Below are positions 11,119 to 25,800 of a DNA stretch of 64,000 nt, piece after piece; the first letter of the stretch is position 1; each line of letters begins with the position of its first letter. A program made the translations under genes and the position numbers. The stretch spans positions 12,693,217 through 12,757,216 of the forward strand of contig OZ020246.1 in the NCBI GenBank assembly GCA_963971285.1, in the 5' to 3' direction. Below the pieces are notes generated by a model that saw nothing but the letters and a program-made list of their open reading frames with translations, was not told where the DNA came from and searched no databases. The stretch is from Astropecten irregularis (lineage: Eukaryota > Echinodermata > Asteroidea > Paxillosida > Astropectinidae).

Positions 11119-14100
11119 GATTACCAGGAACCATTTCATAAAAAAAAAAGCCAATCAACTTGTCATGCAAGGATTTTCGTGTAATTTGAGGCCATTTTGT
11201 TCGTGACTGAAACTTCAACAATTTTATGTGGTCCCCCACATGAGTTTTTTCGATTTTTGCCGAAAAACTGACTTTTTTCAGAAATGCGCGCTATCTTCCT
11301 CATAGGTCGTTATGACTTCCGGGAACCATTTGGAACAACAAAAATGCCAATCAACTTGTCATGCAATGATTTTTGTGTAATTTGAGGCCATTTTGTTCGT
11401 GACTGAAACTTCAAAAATTGTATGTGGTCCCCCACATGAGTTTTTTCAATTTTTGCCCAAAAACTGACTTTTTTCAGAAATGCGCATTATCTTCCTCATA
11501 GTTAGCTATGACTACCAGGAACCATTTCGAACAAAAAAATGCCAATCAACTTGTCATGGAAGGATTTTTGTGTAATTTGAGGCCATTTTGTTCGTGACTG
11601 AAACTTCAACAATTTTATGTGGTCCCCCACATGAGTTTTTTTGATTTTTGCCCAAAAACTGTTTTTATTCAGAAATGCGCGTTATCTTCCTCATAGTTAG
11701 GTATGACTACCAGGAACCATTTCGAACAAAAAAATGCCAATCAACTTGTCATGCAAGGATTTTTGTGTAATTTGAAGCCATTTTGTTCGTGACTGAAACT
11801 TCAAAAATTGTATGTGGTCCCCCACATGAGTTTTTTTGATTTTTGCCCAAAAACTGACTTTTTTCAGAAATGCGCGCTATCTTCCTCATAGGTCGCTATG
11901 ACTACCAGGAACTATTTCGAACAAGAAAAATGCCAATCAACTTGTCATGCAAGGATTATTGTGTGATTTGAGGCCATTTTGTTCGTGACTGAAACTTCAA
12001 AAATTTTATGTGGTCCCCCACATGAGTTTTTTCGATTTTTGCCCAAAAACTGACTTTTTTCAGAAATGCGCGCTATCTTCCTCATAGGTCGCTATGACTA
12101 CCAGGAACCATTTCGAACGAGAAAAATGCCAATCAACTTGTCATGCAAGGATTTTTGTGCAATTTGAGGCCATTTTGTTCGTGACTGAAACTTCAAAAGT
12201 TTTATGTGGTCCCCCACATGAGTTTTTTTGATTTTTGCCCCAAAACTGACTTTTTTCAGAAATGCGCGCTATCTTCCTCATAGGTCGCTATGACTACCAG
12301 GAACCATTTCGAACAAAAAAATGCGAATCAACTTGTCATGGAAGGATTTTTGTGTAATTTGAGGCCATTTTGTTCGTGACTGAAACTTCAAAAATTTTAT
12401 GTGGTCCCCCACATGAGTTTTTTTGATTTTTGCCCAAAAACTGACTTTTTTCAGAAATGCGCGCTATCTTCCTCATAGGTCGCTATGACTACCAGGAACC
12501 ATTTCGAACAAGAAAAATGCCAATCAACTTGTCATGCAAGGATTTTTGTGCAATTTGAGGCCATTTTGTTCGTGACTGAAACTTCAAAAATTTTATGTGG
12601 TCCCCCACATGAGTTTTTTTGATTTTTGCCCCAAAAACTGACTTTTTTCAGAAATGTGCGCTATCTTCCTCATAGGTCACTATGACTACCAGGAACCATT
12701 TCGAACAAAAAAATGCCAATCAACTTGTCATGGAAGGATTTTTGTGTAATTTGAGGCCATTTTGTTCGTGACTGAAACTTCAAAAATTTTATGTGGTCCC
12801 CCACATGAGTTTTTTCGATTTTTGCCCCAAAACTGACTTTTTTCAGAAATGCGCGCTATCTTCCTCATAGGTCGCTATGACTACCAGGAACCATTTTGAA
12901 CAAAAAAATGCCAATCAACTTGTCATGGAAGGATTTTTGTGTAATTTGAGGCCATTTTGTTCGTGACTGAAACTTCAAAAATTTTATGTGGTCCCCCACA
13001 TGAGTTTTTTTGATTTTTGCCCGAAAAATGACTTTTTTCATAAATGCGCGCTATCTTCCTCATAGGTCGCTATGACTACCAGGAACCATTTCGAACAAAA
13101 AAATGCCAATCAACTTGTCATGGAAGGATTTTTGTGTAATTTGAGGCCATTTTGTTCGTGACCGAAACTTCAAAAATTTTATGTGGTCCCCCACATGAGT
13201 TTTTTCGATTTTTGCCCCAAAACTGACTTTTTTCAGAAATGCGTGCTATCTTACTCATAGGTTGCTATGACTACCAGGAGCCATTTCGAACAAAAAAATG
13301 CCAATCAACTTGTCATGGAAGGATGTTTGTGTAATTTGAGGCCATTTTGTTCGTGACTGAAAGTTCAAAAATTTTATGTGGTCCCCCACATGAGTTTTTT
13401 CGATTTTTGCCAAAAAAATGACTTTTTTCAGAAATGCGCGCTATCTTCCTCATAGGTCGCTATGACTACCAGGAACCATTTCGAACAAAAAAATGCCAAT
13501 CAACTTGTCATGGAAGGATTTTTGTGTAATTTGAGGCCATTTTGTTTGTGACCGAAACTTCAAAAATTTTATGTGGTCCCCCACATGAGTTTTTTCGATT
13601 TTTGCCCCAAAACTGACTTTTTTCAGAAATGCGCGCTATCTTCCTCATAGGTCGCTATGACTACCAGGAACCATTTCGAACAAGAAAAATGCCAATCAAC
13701 TTGTCATGCAAGGATTTTTGTGCAATTTGAGGCCATTTTGTTCGTGACTGAAACTTCAAAAATTTTATGTGGTCCCCCACATGAGTTTTTTTGATTTTTG
13801 CCCCAAAAACTGACTTTTTTCAGAAATGTGCGCTATCTTCCTCATAGGTCACTATGACTACCAGGAACCATTTCGAACAAAAAAATGCCAATCAACTTGT
13901 CATGGAAGGATTTTTGTGTAATTTGAGGCCATTTTGTTCGTGACTGAAACTTCAAAAATTTTATGTGGTCCCCCACATGAGTTTTTTCGATTTTTGCCCC
14001 AAAACTGACTTTTTTCAGAAATGCGCGCTATCTTCCTCATAGGTCGCTATGACTACCAGGAACCATTTTGAACAAAAAAATGCCAATCAACTTGTCATGG

Positions 14101-17100
14101 AAGGATTTTTGTGTAATTTGAGGCCATTTTGTTCGTGACTGAAACTTCAAAAATTTTATGTGGTCCCCCACATGAGTTTTTTTGATTTTTGCCCGAAAAA
14201 TGACTTTTTTCATAAATGCGCGCTATCTTCCTCATAGGTCGCTATGACTACCAGGAACCATTTCGAACAAAAAAATGCCAATCAACTTGTCATGGAAGGA
14301 TTTTTGTGTAATTTGAGGCCATTTTGTTCGTGACCGAAACTTCAAAAATTTTATGTGGTCCCCCACATGAGTTTTTTCGATTTTTGCCCCAAAACTGACT
14401 TTTTTCAGAAATGCGTGCTATCTTACTCATAGGTTGCTATGACTACCAGGAGCCATTTCGAACAAAAAAATGCCAATCAACTTGTCATGGAAGGATTTTT
14501 GTGTAATTTGAGGCCATTTTGTTCGTGACTGAAAGTTCAAAAATTTTATGTGGTCCCCCACATGAGTTTTTTCGATTTTTGCCCCAAAACTGACTTTTTT
14601 CAGAAATGCGCGCTATCTTCCTCATAGGTCGCTATGACTACCAGGAACCATTTTGAACAAAAAAATGCCAATCAACTTGTCATGGAAGGATTTTTGTGTA
14701 ATTTGAGGCCATTTTGTTCGTGACTGAAACTTCAAAAATTTTATGTGGTCCCCCACATGAGTTTTTTTGATTTTTGCCCGAAAAATGACTTTTTTCATAA
14801 ATGCGCGCTATCTTCCTCATAGGTCGCTATGACTACCAGGAACCATTTCGAACAAAAAAATGCCAATCAACTTGTCATGGAAGGATTTTTGTGTAATTTG
14901 AGGCCATTTTGTTCGTGACCGAAACTTCAAAAATTTTATGTGGTCCCCCACATGAGTTTTTTCGATTTTTGCCCCAAAACTGACTTTTTTCAGAAATGCG
15001 TGCTATCTTACTCATAGGTTGCTATGACTACCAGGAGCCATTTCGAACAAAAAAATGCCAATCAACTTGTCATGGAAGGATGTTTGTGTAATTTGAGGCC
15101 ATTTTGTTCGTGACTGAAAGTTCAAAAATTTTATGTGGTCCCCCACATGAGTTTTTTCGATTTTTGCCAAAAAAATGACTTTTTTCAGAAATGCGCGCTA
15201 TCTTCCTCATAGGTCGCTATGACTACCAGGAACCATTTCGAACAAAAAAATGCCAATCAACTTGTCATGGAAGGATTTTTGTGTAATTTGAGGCCATTTT
15301 GTTTGTGACCGAAACTTCAAAAATTTTATGTGGTCCCCCACATGAGTTTTTTCGATTTTTGCCCCAAAACTGACTTTTTTCAGAAATGCGCGCTATCTTC
15401 CTCATAGGTCGCTATGACTACCAGGAACCATTTCGAACAAAAAAATGCCAATCAACTTGTCATGGAAGGATTTTTGTGTAATTTGAGGCCATTTTGTTTG
15501 TGACTAAAACTTCAAAAATTTTATGTGGTCCCCCACATGAGTTTTTTCGATTTTTGCCCCAAAACTGACTTTTTTCAGAAATGCGCGCTATCTTCCTCAT
15601 AGGTCGCTATGACTACTAGGAACCATTTCGAACAAAAAAATGCCAATCAACTTGTCATGGAAGGATTTTTGTGTAATTTGAGGCCATTTTGTTTGTGACT
15701 GAAACTTCAAAAATTGTATGTGGTCCCCCACATGAGTTTTTTCGATTTTTGCCCCAAAACTGACTTTTTTCAGAAATGCGTGCTATCTTCCTCATAGGTC
15801 GCTATGACTACCAGGAGCCATTTCGAACAAAAAAATGCCAATCAACTTGTCATGGAAGGATTTTTGTGTAATTTGAGGCCATTTTGTTTGTGACTGAAAC
15901 TTCAAAAATTTTATGTGGTCCCCCACATGAGTTTTTTTCGATTTTTGCCCCAAAACTGACTTTTTTCAGAAATGCGCGCTATCTTCCTCATAGGTCGCTA
16001 TGACTACCAGGAACCATTTCGAACAAAAAAATGCCAATCAACTTGTCATGGAAGGATTTTTGTGTAATTTGAGGCCATTTTGTTTGTGACTAAAACTTCA
16101 AAAATTTTATGTGGTCCCCCACATGAGTTTTTTCGATTTTTGCCCCAAAACTGACTTTTTTCAGAAATGCGTGTATCTTCCTCATAGGTCGCTATGACTA
16201 CTAGGAACCATTTCGAACAAAAAAATGCCAATCAACTTGTCATGGAAGGATTTTTGTGTAATTTGAGGCCATTTTGTTTGTGACTGAAACTTCAAAAATT
16301 TTATGTGGTCCCCCACATGAGTTTTTTCGATTTTTGCCCCAAAACTGACTTTTTTCAGAAATGCGTGCTATCTTCCTCATAGGTCGCTATGACTACCAGG
16401 AGCCATTTCGAACAAAAAAATGCCAATCAACTTGTCATGGAAGGATTTTTGTGTAATTTGAGGCCATTTTGTTTGTGACTGAAACTTCAAAAATTTTATG
16501 TGGTCCCCCACATGAGTTTTTTCGATTTTTGCCCAAAAACTGACTTTTTTCAGAAATGCGTGCTATCTTCCTCATAGGTCGCTATGACTACTAGGAACCA
16601 TTTCGAACAAAAAAATGCCAATCAACTTGTCATGGAAGGATTTTTGTGTAATTTGAGGCCATTTTGTTTGTGACTGAAACTTCAAAAATTTTATGTGGTC
16701 CCCCACATGAGTTTTTTCGATTTTTGCCCAAAAACTGACTTTTTTCAGAAATGCGTGCTATCTTCCTCATAGGTCGCTATGACTACTAGGAACCATTTCG
16801 AACAAAAAAATGCCAATCAACTTGTCATGGAAGGATTTTTGTGTAATTTGAGGCCATTTTGTTTGTGACTGAAACTTCAAAAATTTTATGTGGTCCCCCA
16901 CATGAGTTTTTTCGATTTTTGCCCCAAAACTGACTTTTTTCAGAAATGCGTGCTATCTTCCTTATAGGTCGCTATGACTACCAGGAGCCATTTCGAACAA
17001 AAAAATGCCAATCAACTTGTCATGGAAGGATTTTTGTGTAATTTGAGGCCATTTTGTTCGTGACTGGAACTTCAACAATTTTATGTGGTCCCCCACATGA

Positions 17101-17170
17101 GTTTTTTTGATTTTTGCCCAAAAACTGACTTTTTTCAGAAATGCGTGCTATCTTCCTCATAGGTCGCTAT
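11119..17170. repeat. Satellite higher-order repeat, second block (31 monomers)
   Basis: The same HOR enlarged by local duplications: the marker CCATTTTGAAC occurs at 12,891, 14,063 and 14,648, spacings of 1,172 bp (6 monomers) and 585 bp (3 monomers). 22+6+3=31, matching the 6,052-bp block length. Confidence 0.85.
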
Positions 17171-20100
17171 GATTACCAGGAACCATTTCATAAAAAAAAA
17201 AGCCAATCAACTTGTCATGCAAGGATTTTCGTGTAATTTGAGGCCATTTTGTTCGTGACTGAAACTTCAACAATTTTATGTGGTCCCCCACATGAGTTTT
17301 TTCGATTTTTGCCGAAAAACTGACTTTTTTCAGAAATGCGCGCTATCTTCCTCATAGGTCGTTATGACTTCCGGGAACCATTTGGAACAACAAAAATGCC
17401 AATCAACTTGTCATGCAATGATTTTTGTGTAATTTGAGGCCATTTTGTTCGTGACTGAAACTTCAAAAATTGTATGTGGTCCCCCACATGAGTTTTTTCA
17501 ATTTTTGCCCAAAAACTGACTTTTTTCAGAAATGCGCATTATCTTCCTCATAGTTAGCTATGACTACCAGGAACCATTTCGAACAAAAAAATGCCAATCA
17601 ACTTGTCATGGAAGGATTTTTGTGTAATTTGAGGCCATTTTGTTCGTGACTGAAACTTCAACAATTTTATGTGGTCCCCCACATGAGTTTTTTTGATTTT
17701 TGCCCAAAAACTGTTTTTATTCAGAAATGCGCGTTATCTTCCTCATAGTTAGGTATGACTACCAGGAACCATTTCGAACAAAAAAATGCCAATCAACTTG
17801 TCATGCAAGGATTTTTGTGTAATTTGAAGCCATTTTGTTCGTGACTGAAACTTCAAAAATTGTATGTGGTCCCCCACATGAGTTTTTTTGATTTTTGCCC
17901 AAAAACTGACTTTTTTCAGAAATGCGCGCTATCTTCCTCATAGGTCGCTATGACTACCAGGAACTATTTCGAACAAGAAAAATGCCAATCAACTTGTCAT
18001 GCAAGGATTATTGTGTGATTTGAGGCCATTTTGTTCGTGACTGAAACTTCAAAAATTTTATGTGGTCCCCCACATGAGTTTTTTCGATTTTTGCCCAAAA
18101 ACTGACTTTTTTCAGAAATGCGCGCTATCTTCCTCATAGGTCGCTATGACTACCAGGAACCATTTCGAACGAGAAAAATGCCAATCAACTTGTCATGCAA
18201 GGATTTTTGTGCAATTTGAGGCCATTTTGTTCGTGACTGAAACTTCAAAAGTTTTATGTGGTCCCCCACATGAGTTTTTTTGATTTTTGCCCCAAAACTG
18301 ACTTTTTTCAGAAATGCGCGCTATCTTCCTCATAGGTCGCTATGACTACCAGGAACCATTTCGAACAAAAAAATGCGAATCAACTTGTCATGGAAGGATT
18401 TTTGTGTAATTTGAGGCCATTTTGTTCGTGACTGAAACTTCAAAAATTTTATGTGGTCCCCCACATGAGTTTTTTTGATTTTTGCCCAAAAACTGACTTT
18501 TTTCAGAAATGCGCGCTATCTTCCTCATAGGTCGCTATGACTACCAGGAACCATTTCGAACAAGAAAAATGCCAATCAACTTGTCATGCAAGGATTTTTG
18601 TGCAATTTGAGGCCATTTTGTTCGTGACTGAAACTTCAAAAATTTTATGTGGTCCCCCACATGAGTTTTTTTGATTTTTGCCCCAAAAACTGACTTTTTT
18701 CAGAAATGTGCGCTATCTTCCTCATAGGTCACTATGACTACCAGGAACCATTTCGAACAAAAAAATGCCAATCAACTTGTCATGGAAGGATTTTTGTGTA
18801 ATTTGAGGCCATTTTGTTCGTGACTGAAACTTCAAAAATTTTATGTGGTCCCCCACATGAGTTTTTTCGATTTTTGCCCCAAAACTGACTTTTTTCAGAA
18901 ATGCGCGCTATCTTCCTCATAGGTCGCTATGACTACCAGGAACCATTTTGAACAAAAAAATGCCAATCAACTTGTCATGGAAGGATTTTTGTGTAATTTG
19001 AGGCCATTTTGTTCGTGACTGAAACTTCAAAAATTTTATGTGGTCCCCCACATGAGTTTTTTTGATTTTTGCCCGAAAAATGACTTTTTTCATAAATGCG
19101 CGCTATCTTCCTCATAGGTCGCTATGACTACCAGGAACCATTTCGAACAAAAAAATGCCAATCAACTTGTCATGGAAGGATTTTTGTGTAATTTGAGGCC
19201 ATTTTGTTCGTGACCGAAACTTCAAAAATTTTATGTGGTCCCCCACATGAGTTTTTTCGATTTTTGCCCCAAAACTGACTTTTTTCAGAAATGCGTGCTA
19301 TCTTACTCATAGGTTGCTATGACTACCAGGAGCCATTTCGAACAAAAAAATGCCAATCAACTTGTCATGGAAGGATGTTTGTGTAATTTGAGGCCATTTT
19401 GTTCGTGACTGAAAGTTCAAAAATTTTATGTGGTCCCCCACATGAGTTTTTTCGATTTTTGCCAAAAAAATGACTTTTTTCAGAAATGCGCGCTATCTTC
19501 CTCATAGGTCGCTATGACTACCAGGAACCATTTCGAACAAAAAAATGCCAATCAACTTGTCATGGAAGGATTTTTGTGTAATTTGAGGCCATTTTGTTTG
19601 TGACCGAAACTTCAAAAATTTTATGTGGTCCCCCACATGAGTTTTTTCGATTTTTGCCCCAAAACTGACTTTTTTCAGAAATGCGCGCTATCTTCCTCAT
19701 AGGTCGCTATGACTACCAGGAACCATTTCGAACAAGAAAAATGCCAATCAACTTGTCATGCAAGGATTTTTGTGCAATTTGAGGCCATTTTGTTCGTGAC
19801 TGAAACTTCAAAAATTTTATGTGGTCCCCCACATGAGTTTTTTTGATTTTTGCCCCAAAAACTGACTTTTTTCAGAAATGTGCGCTATCTTCCTCATAGG
19901 TCACTATGACTACCAGGAACCATTTCGAACAAAAAAATGCCAATCAACTTGTCATGGAAGGATTTTTGTGTAATTTGAGGCCATTTTGTTCGTGACTGAA
20001 ACTTCAAAAATTTTATGTGGTCCCCCACATGAGTTTTTTCGATTTTTGCCCCAAAACTGACTTTTTTCAGAAATGCGCGCTATCTTCCTCATAGGTCGCT

Positions 20101-22831
20101 ATGACTACCAGGAACCATTTTGAACAAAAAAATGCCAATCAACTTGTCATGGAAGGATTTTTGTGTAATTTGAGGCCATTTTGTTCGTGACTGAAACTTC
20201 AAAAATTTTATGTGGTCCCCCACATGAGTTTTTTTGATTTTTGCCCGAAAAATGACTTTTTTCATAAATGCGCGCTATCTTCCTCATAGGTCGCTATGAC
20301 TACCAGGAACCATTTCGAACAAAAAAATGCCAATCAACTTGTCATGGAAGGATTTTTGTGTAATTTGAGGCCATTTTGTTCGTGACCGAAACTTCAAAAA
20401 TTTTATGTGGTCCCCCACATGAGTTTTTTCGATTTTTGCCCCAAAACTGACTTTTTTCAGAAATGCGTGCTATCTTACTCATAGGTTGCTATGACTACCA
20501 GGAGCCATTTCGAACAAAAAAATGCCAATCAACTTGTCATGGAAGGATTTTTGTGTAATTTGAGGCCATTTTGTTCGTGACTGAAAGTTCAAAAATTTTA
20601 TGTGGTCCCCCACATGAGTTTTTTCGATTTTTGCCAAAAAAATGACTTTTTTCAGAAATGCGCGCTATCTTCCTCATAGGTCGCTATGACTACCAGGAAC
20701 CATTTCGAACAAAAAAATGCCAATCAACTTGTCATGGAAGGATTTTTGTGTAATTTGAGGCCATTTTGTTTGTGACCGAAACTTCAAAAATTTTATGTGG
20801 TCCCCCACATGAGTTTTTTCGATTTTTGCCCCAAAACTGACTTTTTTCAGAAATGCGCGCTATCTTCCTCATAGGTCGCTATGACTACCAGGAACCATTT
20901 CGAACAAAAAAATGCCAATCAACTTGTCATGGAAGGATTTTTGTGTAATTTGAGGCCATTTTGTTTGTGACTAAAACTTCAAAAATTTTATGTGGTCCCC
21001 CACATGAGTTTTTTCGATTTTTGCCCCAAAACTGACTTTTTTCAGAAATGCGCGCTATCTTCCTCATAGGTCGCTATGACTACTAGGAACCATTTCGAAC
21101 AAAAAAATGCCAATCAACTTGTCATGGAAGGATTTTTGTGTAATTTGAGGCCATTTTGTTTGTGACTGAAACTTCAAAAATTGTATGTGGTCCCCCACAT
21201 GAGTTTTTTCGATTTTTGCCCCAAAACTGACTTTTTTCAGAAATGCGTGCTATCTTCCTCATAGGTCGCTATGACTACCAGGAGCCATTTCGAACAAAAA
21301 AATGCCAATCAACTTGTCATGGAAGGATTTTTGTGTAATTTGAGGCCATTTTGTTTGTGACTGAAACTTCAAAAATTTTATGTGGTCCCCCACATGAGTT
21401 TTTTTCGATTTTTGCCCCAAAACTGACTTTTTTCAGAAATGCGCGCTATCTTCCTCATAGGTCGCTATGACTACCAGGAACCATTTCGAACAAAAAAATG
21501 CCAATCAACTTGTCATGGAAGGATTTTTGTGTAATTTGAGGCCATTTTGTTTGTGACTAAAACTTCAAAAATTTTATGTGGTCCCCCACATGAGTTTTTT
21601 CGATTTTTGCCCCAAAACTGACTTTTTTCAGAAATGCGTGTATCTTCCTCATAGGTCGCTATGACTACTAGGAACCATTTCGAACAAAAAAATGCCAATC
21701 AACTTGTCATGGAAGGATTTTTGTGTAATTTGAGGCCATTTTGTTTGTGACTGAAACTTCAAAAATTTTATGTGGTCCCCCACATGAGTTTTTTCGATTT
21801 TTGCCCCAAAACTGACTTTTTTCAGAAATGCGTGCTATCTTCCTCATAGGTCGCTATGACTACCAGGAGCCATTTCGAACAAAAAAATGCCAATCAACTT
21901 GTCATGGAAGGATTTTTGTGTAATTTGAGGCCATTTTGTTTGTGACTGAAACTTCAAAAATTTTATGTGGTCCCCAACATGAGTTTTTTCGATTTTTGCC
22001 CAAAAACTGACTTTTTTCAGAAATGCGTGCTATCTTCCTCATAGGTCGCTATGACTACTAGGAACCATTTCGAACAAAAAAATGCCAATCAACTTGTCAT
22101 GGAAGGATTTTTGTGTAATTTGAGGCCATTTTGTTTGTGACTGAAACTTCAAAAATTTTATGTGGTCCCCCACATGAGTTTTTTCGATTTTTGCCCAAAA
22201 ACTGACTTTTTTCAGAAATGCGTGCTATCTTCCTCATAGGTCGCTATGACTACTAGGAACCATTTCGAACAAAAAAATGCCAATCAACTTGTCATGGAAG
22301 GATTTTTGTGTAATTTGAGGCCATTTTGTTTGTGACTAAAACTTCAAAAATTTTATGTGGTCCCCCACATGAGTTTTTTCGATTTTTGCCCCAAAACTGA
22401 CTTTTTTCAGAAATGCGCGCTATCTTCCTCATAGGTCGCTATGACTACTAGGAACCATTTCGAACAAAAAAATGCCAATCAACTTGTCATGGAAGGATTT
22501 TTGTGTAATTTGAGGCCATTTTGTTTGTGACTGAAACTTCAAAAATTTTATGTGGTCCCCCACATGAGTTTTTTCGATTTTTGCCCCAAAACTGACTTTT
22601 TTCAGAAATGCGTGCTATCTTCCTTATAGGTCGCTATGACTACCAGGAGCCATTTCGAACAAAAAAATGCCAATCAACTTGTCATGGAAGGATTTTTGTG
22701 TAATTTGAGGCCATTTTGTTCGTGACTGGAACTTCAACAATTTTATGTGGTCCCCCACATGAGTTTTTTTGATTTTTGCCCAAAAACTGACTTTTTTCAG
22801 AAATGCGTGCTATCTTCCTCATAGGTCGCTA
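17171..22831. repeat. Satellite higher-order repeat, third block (29 monomers)
   Basis: Marker CCATTTTGAAC at 18,943 and 20,115: the same 6-monomer duplication (1,172 bp) as in the second block. The first marker lies exactly 4,295 bp after the last one in that block. Confidence 0.85.
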
Positions 22832-25800
22832 TGATTACCAGGAACCATTTCATAAAAAAAAAAGCCAATCAACTTGTCATGCAAGGATTTTCGTGTAATT
22901 TGAGGCCATTTTGTTCGTGACTGAAACTTCAACAATTTTATGTGGTCCCCCACATGAGTTTTTTCGATTTTTGCCGAAAAACTGACTTTTTTCAGAAATG
23001 CGCGCTATCTTCCTCATAGGTCGTTATGACTTCCGGGAACCATTTGGAACAACAAAAATGCCAATCAACTTGTCATGCAATGATTTTTGTGTAATTTGAG
23101 GCCATTTTGTTCGTGACTGAAACTTCAAAAATTGTATGTGGTCCCCCACATGAGTTTTTTCAATTTTTGCCCAAAAACTGACTTTTTTCAGAAATGCGCA
23201 TTATCTTCCTCATAGTTAGCTATGACTACCAGGAACCATTTCGAACAAAAAAATGCCAATCAACTTGTCATGGAAGGATTTTTGTGTAATTTGAGGCCAT
23301 TTTGTTCGTGACTGAAACTTCAACAATTTTATGTGGTCCCCCACATGAGTTTTTTTGATTTTTGCCCAAAAACTGTTTTTATTCAGAAATGCGCGTTATC
23401 TTCCTCATAGTTAGGTATGACTACCAGGAACCATTTCGAACAAAAAAATGCCAATCAACTTGTCATGCAAGGATTTTTGTGTAATTTGAAGCCATTTTGT
23501 TCGTGACTGAAACTTCAAAAATTGTATGTGGTCCCCCACATGAGTTTTTTCGATTTTTGCCCAAAAACTGACTTTTTTCAGAAATGCGCGCTATCTTCCT
23601 CATAGGTCGCTATGACTACCAGGAACTATTTCGAACAAGAAAAATGCCAATCAACTTGTCATGCAAGGATTATTGTGTGATTTGAGGCCATTTTGTTCGT
23701 GACTGAAACTTCAAAAGTTTTATGTGGTCCCCCACATGAGTTTTTTTGATTTTTGCCCCAAAACTGACTTTTTTCAGAAATGCGCGCTATCTTCCTCATA
23801 GGTCGCTATGACTACCAGGAACCATTTCGAACAAAAAAATGCGAATCAACTTGTCATGGAAGGATTTTTGTGTAATTTGAGGCCATTTTGTTCGTGACTG
23901 AAACTTCAAAAATTTTATGTGGTCCCCCACATGAGTTTTTTTGATTTTTGCCCAAAAACTGACTTTTTTCAGAAATGCGCGCTATCTTCCTCATAGGTCG
24001 CTATGACTACCAGGAACCATTTCGAACAAGAAAAATGCCAATCAACTTGTCATGCAAGGATTTTTGTGCAATTTGAGGCCATTTTGTTCGTGACTGAAAC
24101 TTCAAAAATTTTATGTGGTCCCCCACATGAGTTTTTTTGATTTTTGCCCCAAAAACTGACTTTTTTCAGAAATGTGCGCTATCTTCCTCATAGGTCACTA
24201 TGACTACCAGGAACCATTTCGAACAAAAAAATGCCAATCAACTTGTCATGGAAGGATTTTTGTGTAATTTGAGGCCATTTTGTTCGTGACTGAAACTTCA
24301 AAAATTTTATGTGGTCCCCCACATGAGTTTTTTTGATTTTTGCCCGAAAAATGACTTTTTTCAGAAATGCGCGCTATCTTCCTCATAGGTCGCTATGACT
24401 ACCAGGAACCATTTCGAACAAAAAAATGCCAATCAACTTGTCATGGAAGGATTTTTGTGTAATTTGAGGCCATTTTGTTCGTGACCGAAACTTCAAAAAT
24501 TTTATGTGGTCCCCCACATGAGTTTTTTCGATTTTTGCCCCAAAACTGACTTTTTTCAGAAATGCGTGCTATCTTACTCATAGGTTGCTATGACTACCAG
24601 GAGCCATTTCGAACAAAAAAATGCCAATCAACTTGTCATGGAAGGATTTTTGTGTAATTTGAGGCCATTTTGTTCGTGACTGAAAGTTCAAAAATTTTAT
24701 GTGGTCCCCCACATGAGTTTTTTTGATTTTTGCCAAAAAAATGACTTTTTTCAGAAATGCGCGCTATCTTCCTCATAGGTCGCTATGACTACCAGGAACC
24801 ATTTCGAACAAAAAAATGCCAATCAACTTGTCATGGAAGGATTTTTGTGTAATTTGAGGCCATTTTGTTTGTGACCGAAACTTCAAAAATTTTATGTGGT
24901 CCCCCACATGAGTTTTTTCGATTTTTGCCCCAAAACTGACTTTTTTCAGAAATGCGCGCTATCTTCCTCATAGGTCGCTATGACTACCAGGAACCATTTC
25001 GAACAAAAAAATGCCAATCAACTTGTCATGGAAGGATTTTTGTGTAATTTGAGGCCATTTTGTTTGTGACTAAAACTTCAAAAATTGTATGTGGTCCCCC
25101 ACATGAGTTTTTTCGATTTTTGCCCCAAAACTGACTTTTTTCAGAAATGCGTGCTATCTTCCTCATAGGTCGCTATGACTACCAGGAGCCATTTCGAACA
25201 AAAAAATGCCAATCAACTTGTCATGGAAGGATTTTTGTGTAATTTGAGGCCATTTTGTTTGTGACTAAAACTTCAAAAATTTTATGTGGTCCCCCACATG
25301 AGTTTTTTCGATTTTTGCCCCAAAACTGACTTTTTTCAGAAATGCGTGTATCTTCCTCATAGGTCGCTATGACTACTAGGAACCATTTCGAACAAAAAAA
25401 TGCCAATCAACTTGTCATGGAAGGATTTTTGTGTAATTTGAGGCCATTTTGTTTGTGACTGAAACTTCAAAAATTTTATGTGGTCCCCCACATGAGTTTT
25501 TTCGATTTTTGCCCCAAAACTGACTTTTTTCAGAAATGCGTGCTATCTTCCTCATAGGTCGCTATGACTACCAGGAGCCATTTCGAACAAAAAAATGCCA
25601 ATCAACTTGTCATGGAAGGATTTTTGTGTAATTTGAGGCCATTTTGTTTGTGACTGAAACTTCAAAAATTTTATGTGGTCCCCCACATGAGTTTTTTCGA
25701 TTTTTGCCCAAAAACTGACTTTTTTCAGAAATGCGTGCTATCTTCCTCATAGGTCGCTATGACTACTAGGAACCATTTCGAACAAAAAAATGCCAATCAA

